Part shown: one piece after another, positions 38,591-52,619 of the stretch | How positions within the stretch are numbered: the first letter of the stretch is position 1 | Layout: every line of letters begins with the position of its first letter | NCBI GenBank assembly: GCA_000499405.2 | Contig: HG738140.1 | Coordinates: forward strand, 12,985,560 to 13,049,559 | Direction of reading: 5' to 3' | DNA: 64,000 bases | Source of the DNA: Onchocerca volvulus | Taxonomy: Eukaryota > Nematoda > Chromadorea > Rhabditida > Onchocercidae | Notes under the pieces: generated by a model | Told to the model about the DNA's origin: nothing | What the model saw: the letters and a program-made list of their open reading frames with translations, nothing else | The model's database searches: none | Made by a program: the position numbers and the translations under genes

Positions 38591-41500
38591 AAATGCAGTA
38601 AAAATGGAAAATAAAGAAATTATGGAATACAAGCATATCTGAGCAATGATGAGGAATTATAAAATTTAGCAAATTGAGTTATAAATAAGACATATGTTAA
38701 GATTAATATGAATGTCTTTGTTTATTATAAAAATCAATTTTATTTTGCAGCCGATTTATAGGCAAGATATATATAATTATATATTGCTAGTAATGACAAC
38801 AAAGTAAATGAATTCAAATTATAATTATTAGTTCTTGGAATTTCTTCTCATTTTTTTGCAACAAATAAATTACAAAAAACATTTGAAAGTTTTTTCAGAA
38901 AATAAAGCTTCTGCATTAAATTAATCAATAAAGAACATGCAACAGAAGGCAAATTATTAAAACAAAGGAAAAAGAACTTTAAAAATTCAATAAGTGTATT
39001 TCATTAATTCTAACTAACAAAAGATAAAAATAATAATGCAAACAAAGTTATTTGCATAAGAAAAACATAGCACATTCATCAAAATGAATTGTTATGCATT
39101 TAAATTAAATGAATTTTAAAAAAATTGTCTTTTTTATAACACAAATATCACATCTGTCGTTGAAATATCGCTAAAACGACCTTTGTCACGAGACGAGAAT
39201 ATTCCAAGTATCTTCTAATAAATATCTGTTATTATCATGATGTAATGCAATTCAAATATAATCGATCCATCCAAGATACAAATAGAAAAAAAATAAAAAC
39301 AAAAGTGACAAAATCAGAAATACAAATGAAATTTAAACATTTGCAAAATTAATCATACTCCTTTCGTATTTTTCATTGGTTTGTTAAGTTTAGCGTGATT
39401 TAAGCTTGTTATTCAGAACGGGAAACCTACCAAATGCAAAAGTTGGAAAAAATATAGACTTAGGATGGATCTTTAATGACTTCAGATTCAGCTTGTTTGG
39501 CCTTAATTATAATTTTATGCTTTCTTTAAATTTGCCTTATCAAGAAAGCTAAAGAGAAATAAAGTGTGATTTATTTACATTATGAATGAAGAGCTAAAAA
39601 TTGCTTCGATGCAAAATATGAAATGATTTGAAATCCTTTGACCATGTAATTTCGACTATTTTCTTTTTAAATCTAATTTAAAATAAAAATTTGACCTTCA
39701 GAATTGATTATGAGCCAATAGCTAAAGTTTAAAGATTTTTCAAAATTTCGAAAAATGAACATCAATCGGATGAACAAATTTTGATAAATAATTATTATTT
39801 GCAAAATTTCCTTCAATTATAATCTTCTCGTCTTACTAATTATTAGTAATGCAGTGTTCAAAAATAGCTAAAAAGTAAATCAATCTTATAATTAGTTTTT
39901 GCAAATAATTATGTAAGTTTGTAAATAGATCATTTTGAATGCTAGCTGAATTTTTTGAAAATAATTCTGAGAACCAAATTTCTATTTCAAGTTAGATTTA
40001 ATGACAAAATTCTTACTTTCGGACTTTTTTTCATTTTTCCAGTTTTATTTCTAACTTCAAAGACTGACTGATTTATTGATATTTGCCTTCACTGCCTAAT
40101 TTTATAAGCCAATTTAAATAGAGCAATCTTGTCGAATTTTCGAAAATTTAAAAGTGAATTGGCAAGTAAGTAACAGTTATCTAAAACATCTTCATATTTT
40201 ATTTAATTTTGCAAATTTTTGCATTTTTAAGTAAACTTATATTTTATGAATCAAAATTCAAAAAAAAAAAGTCTGTTTCAATTTTCGATAACTTTTAATT
40301 AAATTTTTTATAGGACTAAACAATTGTTCCATAATCAGATAAATTATAGTTAATTATAATTAATTGATAGATAATGGTGATAAAAACGAGACATTTTCAT
40401 TTTTAAATTATTCATTTGATGAAGATAAAGGAATAAATAAAGTGACAACATCTCATAACAATAAAAGAAGCCAAATGGATGGATTATTGATTGGAGATGA
40501 AAAGATATTAGATTTCTATCTTTTACTTCTCAAATTCGACAAAGATTTACAAAATGAAGAAAAAAACTATCAATAATCGAATAATATACTTTCCGAGAGA
40601 AATGCAAATTTTTTTGGGATAAAACAGAGATATGAATTTAATGGCAGCTTTTAATTACAACTAATTGCAATTTCATCTACCATTTGTTGCACGCTATCCT
40701 TCCTTTTAGTAATTTTGTTCAATTCTTTTTTTTTTTCCACTTTACTTCCTTTTTTTCCTTCTAAAATCCTATATTTAAATCAGATAGTATCAGTAAAATA
40801 AGTTAAATAGGCAAGATAAAAGCAAACTGAAATACTTTATTCAGAATTTGTAATTTCATTATGATAATTGAAATGGAGAAAGAAATTTAAAGTTTGGATA
40901 ATTCTGATATCATAGTAAAACGAAACTAATCATCCAGTTTTTTTTTTTTTTTTTTTTCATAAAATTAAGTTAGTATTCCTCATTGACGTCGATATGCCTC
41001 TTTATTTTTCAGCATTTAAAGTAATACCTATCAATTTTTTTTTTTTTTTTGGAAGTAAATAAACTTACACAATTTTGATTACTCCTTTTAGTTTCAATTT
41101 TTAGAAGGGAACAAAAATTTGTTGACTAATTTATTTCATTTTAATTCAAAGTAATATAAAGTTTAGAGAAGAATCGATACTATAAATGAGTAAATTACGA
41201 CGAAAATTTCGCTACTTTTCATTCATGACAAATTTTTTGCATAACAGTTTATGAATGCATGCATACTAAATGTTAATTATTTTTGAGTTACTTTCAAATT
41301 TCATGAATGGAATCAAATTATCTATGATAAAATAAATTAAAGATTTAATTTTGAAAGATATTTTGAAGTAAACGACAGAAAGTTTTGCAATGAAGAATAA
41401 GGATTCACAGTTAAAAAGAAATAAGAATCCTATCCCTTAAATGTGAATTAAAATTCGAATTAATTTGAAATTTGATGAATAGAAGCTGTTTCACAATCAT

Positions 41501-41784
41501 CGAATGAGCAATTTGGTCTGTTTGCTCAGTTTTGCGTTCGTTTTCACCTGTTTTTACCTTTTTTTTGGTACTTAAATAAAAACAAACGTATACTTTAGTA
41601 ATCATTTTGGAAAAAATAAAATAAAAACCTTTCGTTTTTTTTGATACTTGAATTAATTTGAAATTTGATGATCCTGAATTGTAATGTATATCGAGTGAAA
41701 AAAAATATTGAGAACGAATAGAAATAGACAGTAAAGATTAAAAAGTTATCCAGTCGAAGTTGGAAAGAGATAGGAATTATAATA

Positions 41785-41830
41785 TATATAAAAGGATCCG
41801 GATCTGGATTGCTGCCAATAGATCAAGTAA
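41785..41830 (+). promoter_or_regulatory. TATA-like block with a downstream splice-donor-like site
   Basis: TATATAAAAGG is followed by a GC-richer stretch (GATCCGGATCTGGATTGCTG) and then CAAGTAAGTTT. This layout would fit a TATA promoter with a short non-coding first exon. No transcript partner is visible, so it may be chance. Confidence 0.2.
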
Positions 41831-44800
41831 GTTTTCAAGCGTTTCACGTAATTTGACGTAATATTCGTTATCAATCAAGAAAATACTCATCTTATCCCAT
41901 GAGCTAGCTAGTTAATTGAATAGCATTATTTAAGCTATTCTGCTTAACTTATTTTCAGGTTTATTTTTCTCAGTGGTTAAAAAAAAAAAAAAAAGAAACT
42001 AAAAAACTAGTTGCAACTACCGATAAATATGCCTTTTTTTTTTTTTTTTCTTAAAAAGTATCTCTAAAATTCAATTAATGACTTCATTAAAGCATGATCA
42101 ATAAATTCTTTTCTGACAGAAAAGCGAGGATTCACAGAAATGTAGTAAATCATATGGTATGAGAAGTTAAAATCTTTTAGTATATTTATCAAATTCCAAT
42201 TTTTATACTTTTCGAAATTAAAAAGCAAATCAATTAATCAAAATAAACTACTCTTATTGAAAAATAATCCAGAAGAAATATCCTTAATAGTTGGATATCA
42301 ATTGAACTTTTCGTTTCTTTTTTTTTTTTTCATTTAAAAATTGGATTGATTTAAGTTGCGAATTCTCTTTCCTCTTTGTTTCCTAAATCTTTTCCTTGAT
42401 ACTATTTCCTTTCACTCACCTCTTTTCTTTTTTTTTTTTTTTAATATCATGTATGAATAGGCAATTTTTAAACTAAAAATTTAATTTTGATAAAATTCAT
42501 TAAATTTAACTAGTTTTTAAATTTTTATGAAAAATTTTACATTTAATAAAAAGTTATTCAAACAATAAAAACTTGTAATTGAATATATTATTGAAACAAT
42601 TTCTAAATTTATGTTTATCAAACTTAAGATTCGCTTCTTTTCGAGGCCGTCTGCCTTTTCAATAATTTAATTCTATTTGGGTAGTAAATTAAATTTGTCC
42701 TTGAATCGACATCTTAATCCATATATGTACATGTGTGCCAGTTTATACTTGTACATAATAGTTTATTTACAAATTATGCGCATGATCAAGAGTCATAATA
42801 TCGGTCCCTAAAGTCAATAAACATATACAAAAGTATTTATTATGTCGTAAAAAAACCAAACTTTACGATTAATATAATAATCTTCGATTCAGATAGTACT
42901 TTTTCTTTTGGTCAAAATCTATTCTTAAAAGCAAGAAACAAAAAAAGGTGGCATTAAAAAATATTTAAAGCCAAGATAATGGCAAACTTAGGATTGCTTC
43001 AAGATTAGGCAAAAATGTTATTGAAGCCAAGAAATGGGATTTCGTTTGTTCATAAAATATGGGATTAAAAATTTAAAAAAAAACTAGAACTGAATTGTAA
43101 AAAAGTTTCTTGTGTGATTAAATTTTGAAAAAAGATGAAATATTTCTGGCAATAACTATATATATAAATAATGAACTTTCAAATCAAGTAATCGAAAAAA
43201 GTTGAAATATGACAACTGAAAACTGCTATTTTTTAAATCAATGCAATCAAAAAAAAAAAAGTTGAAACATTTTTGACAGTTTCTAGTTTTTAAATCAATG
43301 AAATCTCCTTCATATTTCTATAAAAAACATTCTAAAATTTATCCGTTGCTTCAAATTAATCAGATTTAATGATTAAAAATTCAGTTTAACATTTTATAAA
43401 TTTAATATGATTGATTTCAATTTCCGTCATTATTCATAGTTCAACTTGAGCGATTCTTATTTTATTTTCAAACAAACCAGGCAATAATTTCGATTATTTT
43501 CAATTTCTATTCAAATTTTAACTTTGATTGCCAAGTAAAAATTGAATTTAGAATTGATGTAGAAAAAAATTGCTGAATTCTGATTACTGCTATTAATAAA
43601 TTCGAATTGTGGAATAAAATTTACTAAAGAAATTCTTTTTGAACAAGAAGAAATTAAATCTTTTAAACAAACATTTTTAAATAATTGATTAATGAGATTC
43701 ATTTGACCATTTTGATAAAACAAATATCAATTGAACATGTTTGCATTTCTAGTCGATAATTTTCATTAACAATTAATCTGCTATCAATGATTGGCACTTT
43801 CAACTTTGAAAACTTTAAGCAAATTGAAGAAATTTTTAATTTCTATGAGCTTTTCTCACTAGATGAATTTGTCGTTTCAATGTTTCCGGGACGATAAAAT
43901 TTTCAGAAATCTAATACAAGCAAAACTTTATTCAAATTCAAAATCTAGAAGATCAGATTTATAATTTTTAAATTTACCACATGTTCTAGAAAAGAAATTA
44001 GCAACAATCTGGAATTATTGCTGTCATATGTCTTTAAAAGAAATGGGTTGAAAGTATTCTCATCCGTAAAATACTTATTTTCTGGTCGAAATCGTTTGTG
44101 TGAATTAAAATTAAAAAGGAATTTGAGAAGTGGAATAAAATAAAAATTTTGTCTTGAAGGGTTTCTAATTTGTCATTGTATGAATGAATGAATATTAGCA
44201 TCGAAAAAGCAAAAAATTAATTTTTATGCGAAAAAAAAACTTAAATTCAGATATTAAAAATTTATTAAAATAACAAAAAAATACGAAAAACATGCGAAGA
44301 TAGTAGGAAAAAGGCATCATTTTATTGCAACCTTTAATGATAACAAATAATTTATTCCAGTAAAATTATCAAACAAATAATATTCAAAAAATTAGTGAAC
44401 TTTTTTTTTTTTTGAAACTATGAAAATCTTGAGAATTGTATGTGGTAAAAAGAAGGAAATAATTGAAAACTCAATTTAATAAATGTTTTATTGCACATTG
44501 TATCTTTAATAGTCTTTTTACTCATTTTAATATTATCGTAGTAAATTTCTCACATTTCCTTTCTTTAGCCCTTTCTTTTTTTTTTTTTTTTTTTAATTTC
44601 CTATCACATATTTCTATTTCCTCTTCCTTTTCTGTGAATTTCATTTCTAAAAATTTCGATATTTTCACTTTATTTATATTAAAATTTCTTGCTTTAATAA
44701 GAGAATGAAATTGAATTAGAAAAAAATTTTACTTGTTGGATAATTTAAACTAAGATTTATATTAAATTGCAGCATTGGGGACTTCCATATGCTTATTTTT

Positions 44801-45143
44801 ATGTTGTCATCAAAAATAAATATATTATTGTAATAATTAATTATCGGCTATCGAATGATCAAATTGGATCAAACTTTAAAACCTTTCATAAACTACGAAT
44901 GAAAGATGCTTATCATGATTATTTATTATGATTATTTTTAGGGAACATGTGATCTTTGTATTATTTAATTCTTAGCCTATCTGATGACACACACGTATAG
45001 AAACTAATCTTCCGGCAAAAATTTGATTTTGCTACAATAATCAGCATCAATATTAATATAATTTAATATTATTAAATACATAATAATCAATATAAATATT
45101 TGGACATCACAAAGAACATTTCAAACTTCTTTACAGTAAACTT

Positions 45144-48100
45144 TCAGCTTTCCGGTTTGATTTGCCTGATCAAACCATACGGTGTCATGCCTTTTTGCGA
45201 CGCGCATTTATTAGTACCATATTGCAGTGGAATTACCATCTCACTGCGACGTATCACCGATTCCGAGAAAAAACGAGGATGACCCTGGGAAAGTTTAACA
45301 ACCCATGATGGAAATGGTACTGGCGCATTTTTTGATTGAGCCTGAAAAAAAAAAAAAAACAATGAAATTACTATTTTTCTTCAACGATGAAAATTTGCAA
45401 AAAATTTTGATAAAATTTAAAAAATCATCTTGCAGCCAAATTCATACAAATATATAAGCTATTCGAAGAATATTGCTTCTCGTTTCATTAATTTTAATTT
45501 CAATTTTTGTTTCAATTTTAAAAATATTACTTCTAAGTTTTTAAAAAATTCATTTCAAACATTGTAGATTTAAAAAATTAATAATAATTATTAGTTTAAT
45601 AAAGTTAAAAAGTGATAATAAATAATCGATAAGAACTATTAACTTGCGAATTCAAAAAGTCATAAGAAATAATTGACAATTAGTGATAAGAAATAATTGA
45701 TGGTAATTATCAACTCTATAAAGTTAAAAAATGGTGTATGTTGAAAAAAGTGAAGGAAAAAAATTGCTGATAATAAAATCAGAACGATAAAAAAGTGATA
45801 AGTAATCAAAAGATCGGAAAAATTAAACGGCTTAACAATTGTCATTCATTTACTCTTCTTCTTTTTCTCAGAAAAGAACTGAAATTGCACAATTAATTTG
45901 CAAATTTTTAATTACATAGCCAAAACAAATAACATTTATCAATACTATGAAAGTTCCTGATAATTGTACAGTCAAAAATGAACAGCTTGATTGGCTTAAT
46001 TATTTAATTATTTAGTCAAAAAATAAAATATCAAATCTTGTATTATACACATTACAAAAACAAAAGTTTGCAACAGTTCTAGATATTTCAATTTAACTTG
46101 TTTAAGATAATTAATTAATGATTAAGCAACATTGATTTAAATTTTCGTAAAAAAAAGAATTATGAGGCAAATGAATAAATTAATTAGCACATATAATAAA
46201 GCATACCACAGCAGCTAATGCTCGAAGACATTCGATTACTTTATAGCATTGTTTATTTTCATATAAATCAACCGTTTGAAAACATGAAATTTCCGGAACA
46301 CCGTATGCTTTAATAGCATGCAAAAAGTTGCTTATATTTTCCATCTGCAACAGTAACTGTCATACTTGGAAATTTCATTAAAATTAAAATTAAATGAAAT
46401 TAACAACGAATTTCGTAATTTTGATACCGAGATATATACCGTAGATACTAAAGCGATCGCATAAACGATGCAGCATTGATACAAAAAAAGTAATTTCAAT
46501 AAATACTCTTATTTATGATAAATTTCGGTAAATTACCTTATGAAAAGGCATTTTTGGTTTAGCATTATATGGTAATGAATTTGTTTTATCCAATAATCGA
46601 TTTATTAAGCTGAAATAAACGAGTAAAAAAAAAAAAAGCAATCCGTTTCGGAAAGTAATATGACTAGAAAGTATAGCTTTGGCTTTTTTTGAAGTAAATA
46701 ATTCAAAAATTCAAAAAAAGGAATCCATAAAAGTGAAGTAAATATTTTACAAATATAATTTAAAACATCGAATATTTCAAAATTTTAATATTTAAATGTA
46801 TTTTATATTTTTCAAATAGCATTCGAAAAACAATATGTAAATTTCATATGTTTCAAATATTAGTAATTTGAAATTTGTTTGATTTTTGAAATGTTTTTTA
46901 AAATATCAGGAAATTAAGAACTACTCACACGCATAATTGAGTACCATCTTTGAGTGCATCGACAACATCTTGAGCTGTTTCGAAAGTTGATGGATCTTTA
47001 TCGAAATGTATATCGGTAACTTGCTCGATCCAAAATAACACTTCTTGGGCTTCTTCGATACTGAATCGTGCTTGATTCTGAAATTTTATAAATTTTTACT
47101 TTTAAAAAATGAATTGAAATGATTTTCAATTGGACAACAAACAATAACACAATATCTTTTTGATTAATTCCATTATGCTTTCTATCAACACTTATTTTAC
47201 TCTTTCACACGCAAATTCTCCATTTTTTTGTGCTAAATTTTAATAGTTTTCCAAGAATTATTGAATTGTATTTCATCATATTCATTACATCTAATTGTGT
47301 GATCAATAATTAATTGCTAATTGATTATACAATACCATGCACTATCATCTATAATAATTTGCATAATTTAAAGTTAAAGCTATATTTTGCAGTAAATTTG
47401 TAATTATTGTAAAAGTAATTTAGGTCAAAAATATTGCTATTTTTATTCAAATTAATGCCAAAATTGTTGTTATCTGTTTGACAACTGAAATACATGTATA
47501 AATGAATCATTTTAGTATGTCGTAGTCTATTCAAGCACTGCAATAAATATCGACAATGAAGTTTAATTATTTCAGATTAGGACAAATATAAGAGTTTTAT
47601 GGGCCTATAAACTTGTGGAAGCATTAATGGTCAATTAAATATTATTATTGCAAATATATTCAATGCAATATTTGTCCTACTACACACACAATTTTGCATA
47701 TACTAAACTATAAAATTGAGCTATCACATAATTTAAAAGTTATTGCATAATTTTACGACAAATACTTAATCACTAATTCTTCTTCTTAATATTAAAAGAA
47801 AATTCAAATATATTTCTTGCTAATATATCAAATTATCAATTATTGATTTTGTATTAATTTACAAATGTATATATACAAAAATGAAATTCGTCCTTCCATT
47901 ATTTCTTCTCCTTCTTGTTGGAAAATTTTGCCATCAATATATATATATATATATATTAATTTAACTAACACAAATACTTAAAACTCAACAAAATACTTAT
48001 AAATAATCATTTACGATCTATTTATTCTTAAAATTTTTTATAATAATATAAAAATTATACAAAAGGAAAAATAAAATTTCTAATGGAAATATTTATTTGA

Positions 48101-50940
48101 TAAAACGATATTTTAGAGAAGAGGAAGTTAAAAAAGAAAAATAATTTTTTTCTTTTTTTGAGAAAACTATTTATTTATTATTCCTTTTGTGACAGTTTTA
48201 TTATGAATAATAGAGTAACATTAATTAATGCAAAGTAGAAAAAAAATTGAAAAAAAGATAAATTGGTATATTTATTATGAATATTTCTTTTCCTTTCTCT
48301 TATTGTTTGTCCAAACATTAAAGGAGAAAAAGGGGAAAAAAACGATAGATATTTGTTTACACACAAAAGATAAGATTTCTTTTCCTTGTCAGTATATTAT
48401 TATCAGTTAAAAGCTTATCAAACAAACAATTCCCTTCGCTAATAATACCATGAAATGTAAACAATATAATGTACAGCTGTTTGCTTATCTCCGATGCATT
48501 CAAATTAATTTTTGCAAATTTTATTTATAATAATTTCATTCACATTCCTCGCTTATCATTTTTCCTTTCTTTTTTTTTTTAGTATATGCTAATATTCTAT
48601 ACTGTATGCCATAATTTTTTCATTCAAAATATGAGAAATACAACGAATATTAAATAATAAAATACTGGAATGAAAAAAAAAATCATTTGCATTCATGAAA
48701 TATAGAATCATTAATGTTTGTGTGAATATTTGTTGATAAATGAAATTGTCAAGAGTTGAGAAACAATTTGAAATCATTTCAAATTTTTCATTTTCTTCAA
48801 CTGCTTACAAAAAGAAAAGATTGAAAATGGAAGAAAAAAAAGTGAGCTTGAGACTTTTTTTTGAAATTCTTTTTACAGTTAAAAAAAGTATGTTTCAAAA
48901 AATGAAAAATTAACTTTTAAGGAAATATTTAATTTTCTTTTCTTTCATCTGGAAAAACAAGGAAGTTCTTAAAAATTCTACTGATAATGAATTCATTCTC
49001 TAAATATCAAATATTTTCCGTAATGTCACCATTTCCTATATCACACTTTCTCTTTCAAAATTGATAAATTGCCAACTGATAATGTCATTTCATATATATA
49101 TTAGTATTATTTTTACAAATCCATCAACTTGGATAGCAAAATATTTCCCTTGAAGGTGAAACTAAATTACAAGTCGTTTTGTCAAACATTTAGACTAATA
49201 GTTTTGGCCTTTCCTCTTCTTTCACTTCTTTTTTTTTTCATTTCAAAATTGAAGATTTCAAGAAATTTGTATAATACATTGTTGAAAATGTGACAGTAAA
49301 TTGAACAACATAATGAGAAGGAAGGAAGGATAGATTGACGGGCAAGTGGTAAAATTAACCTTGACGAGAGATTTAAGAGAACCGGGAAACAGTTCAAAGG
49401 GTCAAACTGTTCTTATTCCAAATTATTGCAATTATTTCGAAACCGATGTATTTATTCTTTTATTAATCACAATGTTGGTTAGAAGGAAAAAATTTTCGGA
49501 TAATCCAGATTAATTTCAGGTTTTTGTTCATTAAAAAAACTCAAACTGCTATTTTTTTCTTTTTTTTTTTTTTTTTTTTTTGGAGACTTCCTATAGATAA
49601 ACTGTAATTTACAGTAAACATATGGGTTCGATTTCACTTTTTTTTTTTTTTTTTAAATGTTTATTACTCATTTTAAATACTGAGATGGATGAGTAAGCAA
49701 ACTGCTAAGAAATGCAAAAAAAAAAAAAGCTTGCATATATCGCAAAGAATTCAAATACAAGTAAAGAAAAAATTGGAAAAACTTAAGAGAAAAGATGCAA
49801 AATACGATCAATTAATATTATCGAATTTTGAAGTGTAATATTGTCAACTGTTTGATTTTACGATTTACATGTATATCCCATGATCGTATAAACTGTTGTC
49901 GGAATTTCACAGAATCGATATTAAAAAGAATGCTTCTGTAAATTAAATTATTCCTAATTTTGCTCATCTTAATTCAGTGTAACGAATTCGTTATACAATT
50001 TGAATGAATTTAATCGCAAGTAATATGTTAGATTACTATTTTCACATTTGAATTTACATATGGAATTTCATCGATGAATTTGTGACAGTTCAAAAATAAC
50101 CGCAATAATAAAAGAAAAGAGGAATAGAAATAAAGATAAATGATAATAAACAGTACTTTTGGAGACGCTTATCAATGTTAGAGTTATTGTGATCAACTGA
50201 CCAAGCTTAAATATGATATCAATTCTTGCATGATTCCTTGAGTGAAAATAGTTAAAATTGTTATTGTAATAATAATCTATGAATACGTAATATTTAATAA
50301 GCTCTTATTGTTTCTAAGATTTTTTTGATATCAGATGATAATCCTAGCTTATATTCTGTGACTTTTCTTTTAGTACATTAAATTGATAAATGTGACGTAC
50401 AATTTGAAATGGGTTATGAAGGTAACATGTAACACTGAGACAATTAAACATAAAAGAAATACGTTACATATAAATCTTTATCACTTCCACAATAACAGTA
50501 ACAATGGTAATTAAGTAGTTTTTAAAAACCAAATAAATTTTGAATTTTATAAATTTAAATATTTTAATAATCCTAAAGATATGAAATGTCAAAAGGTTTT
50601 TCAAAAGATATAAAAAAGTGTAAGATATTATTCATATTTTGCACAAAAAAATGATATTATTCATATTTTGTACGCTTTTCCTGAATGCATTCATCTCTTA
50701 TAGAATGTTTGGGAGATAAATTCTATAGAAGGTTTTAAAATCATTACGAATTTTTTGGAAAAAATTTTTTGAAATATTTGTTCAGAAAATATTCTTGCAT
50801 AACAAGAAATAATCCTTTTTGCATGTTTTTGCCCAAAATTCAACGTATATTCTTCAAAAAAAAAAAAAAAAAAAGTAAAAATTGCTTACTTTTCTTTCCA
50901 ATTCTCGGCTAAGGCCATAACTTGGCCCATGATTGGCCAT
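45144..50940 (-). CDS. Transgelin/calponin-like protein (CH domain plus one calponin repeat), five exons
   Basis: Predicted actin-binding protein, probably of muscle or cortical cytoskeleton. Exons on minus: 50890-50940, 46929-47077, 46537-46609, 46207-46344, 45144-45341; the first intron is 3.8 kb. Phases join; 609 nt, 202 aa, close to the usual size of about 200 aa for transgelins. Exon 1 gives MANHGPSYGLSRELERK, the typical short leader before the calponin-homology domain (residues about 22-127). That domain carries EEAQEVLFWIEQVT, DALKDGTQLCVLINRL, the MPFHKMENISNFLHAIKAYG block and FQTVDLYENKQCYKVIECL. A single calponin-like repeat follows at 174-198 (IPLQYGTNKCASQKGM), with a short tail. 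One repeat, not several, favours transgelin or small calponin over UNC-87/OV9M-type proteins. I do not assign a worm gene number. Confidence 0.93.
47938..47956. repeat. (TA)n microsatellite
   Basis: About nine TA units, in the first intron of the calponin-like gene. That intron otherwise shows only A+T-rich sequence. Confidence 0.8.
50622..50674. repeat. Tandem duplication, about 30-bp unit
   Basis: GATATTATTCATATTTTG occurs twice (from about 50624 and 50653), separated by CACAAAAAAAT. It is within intron 1 of the calponin-like gene, just before exon 1 in genomic order. Confidence 0.75.
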
Positions 50941-51230
50941 GATATATTGATAATCTGATAGCACCGAATTTGTAATAATTAGGCAAGAGAATCGCTTCGA
51001 TAAATTTTAGCAAAAAAACAAACAAAAATTTAAAAGCATTTTGAGCATAAAGCCCATATTTCCTTAGAACGACGTTATAGAATGTTAATGATGTCGTCGA
51101 TTACTGTCCACTAAAATAGCATGCTATTGGAGGAGTGACGATCATAAATAGCGTCACCAGCGACCGATCATCGAAAAATTCGATGATTATTAAACCAACA
51201 ACCCAATCGGTTTATGTAAGGAATGTGAGA

Positions 51231-51375
51231 TGAATGAATGAATGATTGATTGAATGAATGAATGAATGAATGAATGAGTGAATGAATGGATGAATGAATG
51301 AATGAATGAATGAATGAGTGAATGAATGGATGAATGAATGAATGAGTGAATGAATGGATGAATGAATGAATGAAT
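51231..51375. repeat. (TGAA)n microsatellite with ordered variants
   Basis: About 36 tetranucleotide units. GAGTGAATGAATGGATGAAT variant blocks recur at 51276, 51316 and 51344, showing higher-order duplication of 40- and 28-bp segments. It lies about 290 bp upstream of the calponin-like start codon. ORFs of repeating Ile-His-Ser-Phe on the minus strand are artefacts. Confidence 0.92.
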
Positions 51376-52274
51376 CGAAAGAAAGAAGAAAGAAACGAAT
51401 AAAATTGAATATAACACCGGTAGTCACCTGCCTTCTTCCTTCCGAAGATCTAAAAACACTGAACATTACCAACCAACCAATCAACTAACCAGTCAAACCG
51501 ACCGATCGATCAAAATGATAACTGCGATAGATATAAAATACGTGCATGTATCTATGTCTCTTCCAGTAATTAAATCGAACTTTGTATAATTTCACAAAAA
51601 CAGGTCCGGATGATATGATAGATAATATTATAAACAAAAAACTTATTTTGTACAATTTTTACAAATCGATCAATTTTAAGTGCCAAAATTTTAGAAATAT
51701 GAATAATCTTATTGAAAGAATGCATATTAAAAGATTTTTAAAGAAATAACAATAAAGATATTATTATTCATTTTCTAACTGATTGCTTAAATTTTGATTT
51801 AAATATGTTTAGGGCAGTAAAATGCTGGAAAGAAAGAGAGAGAAAATGAATGTTTACTAGTTGACTTAGATTAATTTCAGGTTTCTGTTTGTTTTGTTTC
51901 ATGAGATTCATAAATCAAATATTGAAATATTGAACAGTAATGAAATGGCAGGCATTTAGTACCTTTATGCCAACTTCTAGCAAACAATATAAAAAATAAT
52001 AATATAACATGTTAATGTTTAATCTTCGAATTCTCTAAGAAAATATTTCGGACAGATACTGCAATAAAATATTTGTGTTTCAGTAATTCTTCGCATGATA
52101 CGAATGTTTCGATATTTAGTTAGTAAAACGAACTTAATTAAAACTAAACTGATTAATTTAATCTATTGTATTAAATATTCAATTGAAAAAAAAAAGTTAC
52201 AATTGACAAAAATCAGGTAAAAAATTTATCAAAATAATGAAGTAATGAATAATATATGATTATTTTGTTTATGA

Positions 52275-52405
52275 AATCTATACAAATAAAAATTTAAATG
52301 TTCGTTGTTGCAAATCTTGAATCTGCGAAAATTCTGCATCAATTGCTTTGAAATTTTGACACAACATTGCATTCGAACAGGCACATGTTTTTGTTCATCT
52401 ATATA
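52275..52405 (-). mobile_element. Dispersed repeat, copy 6, partial
   Basis: Starts ATCTATACAAATAAAAATTT, then AATGTTCGTTGTTGC. The reverse-orientation landmarks are GCTTTGAAATTTTGACACAA and CATTGCATTCGAACAGGCAC. It is about half the length of the full copies. Confidence 0.7.
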
Positions 52406-52619
52406 CCTACTATTGTATGGATATCATACTAATAGTAGATAAAAACATGCTTTTTTTTAGTATAGATATATATATATATTTTTCTCTCTCTTCTGGCCTT
52501 CTCCTCTTTAATCGTTTTTCCATTTTGCCTCGTTTTGCTCCTTTTACTCTCCTCCCTTCTATCTATGTTTATCGTTTTATTCCCTCTGTCCATATTATTC
52601 TCTCATTATTCATTGTGAA

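Larger units (their letters stand above)
33137..45143. other. 12-kb intergenic region, no supported gene
   Basis: It separates the start of the DMSR-like gene from the 3' end of the calponin-like gene. It is almost entirely A+T-rich with poly-A/T runs. Exceptions listed separately are two diverged tandem duplications near 36.1 and 38.4 kb, a composition island at 37.1-37.3 kb and a TATA-like block at 41.79 kb. Nothing else stands out. Confidence 0.6.

Noticed and set aside
40364..40576. 70-codon plus ORF
   Set aside because: A long hydrophilic frame but with only A+T-driven residues and no domain or splice context; it probably arose by chance.
51190..51484. Two minus-strand ORFs of repeated Ile-His-Ser-Phe
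   Set aside because: They are a direct translation of the TGAA microsatellite, and both frames are open only because of the repeat.
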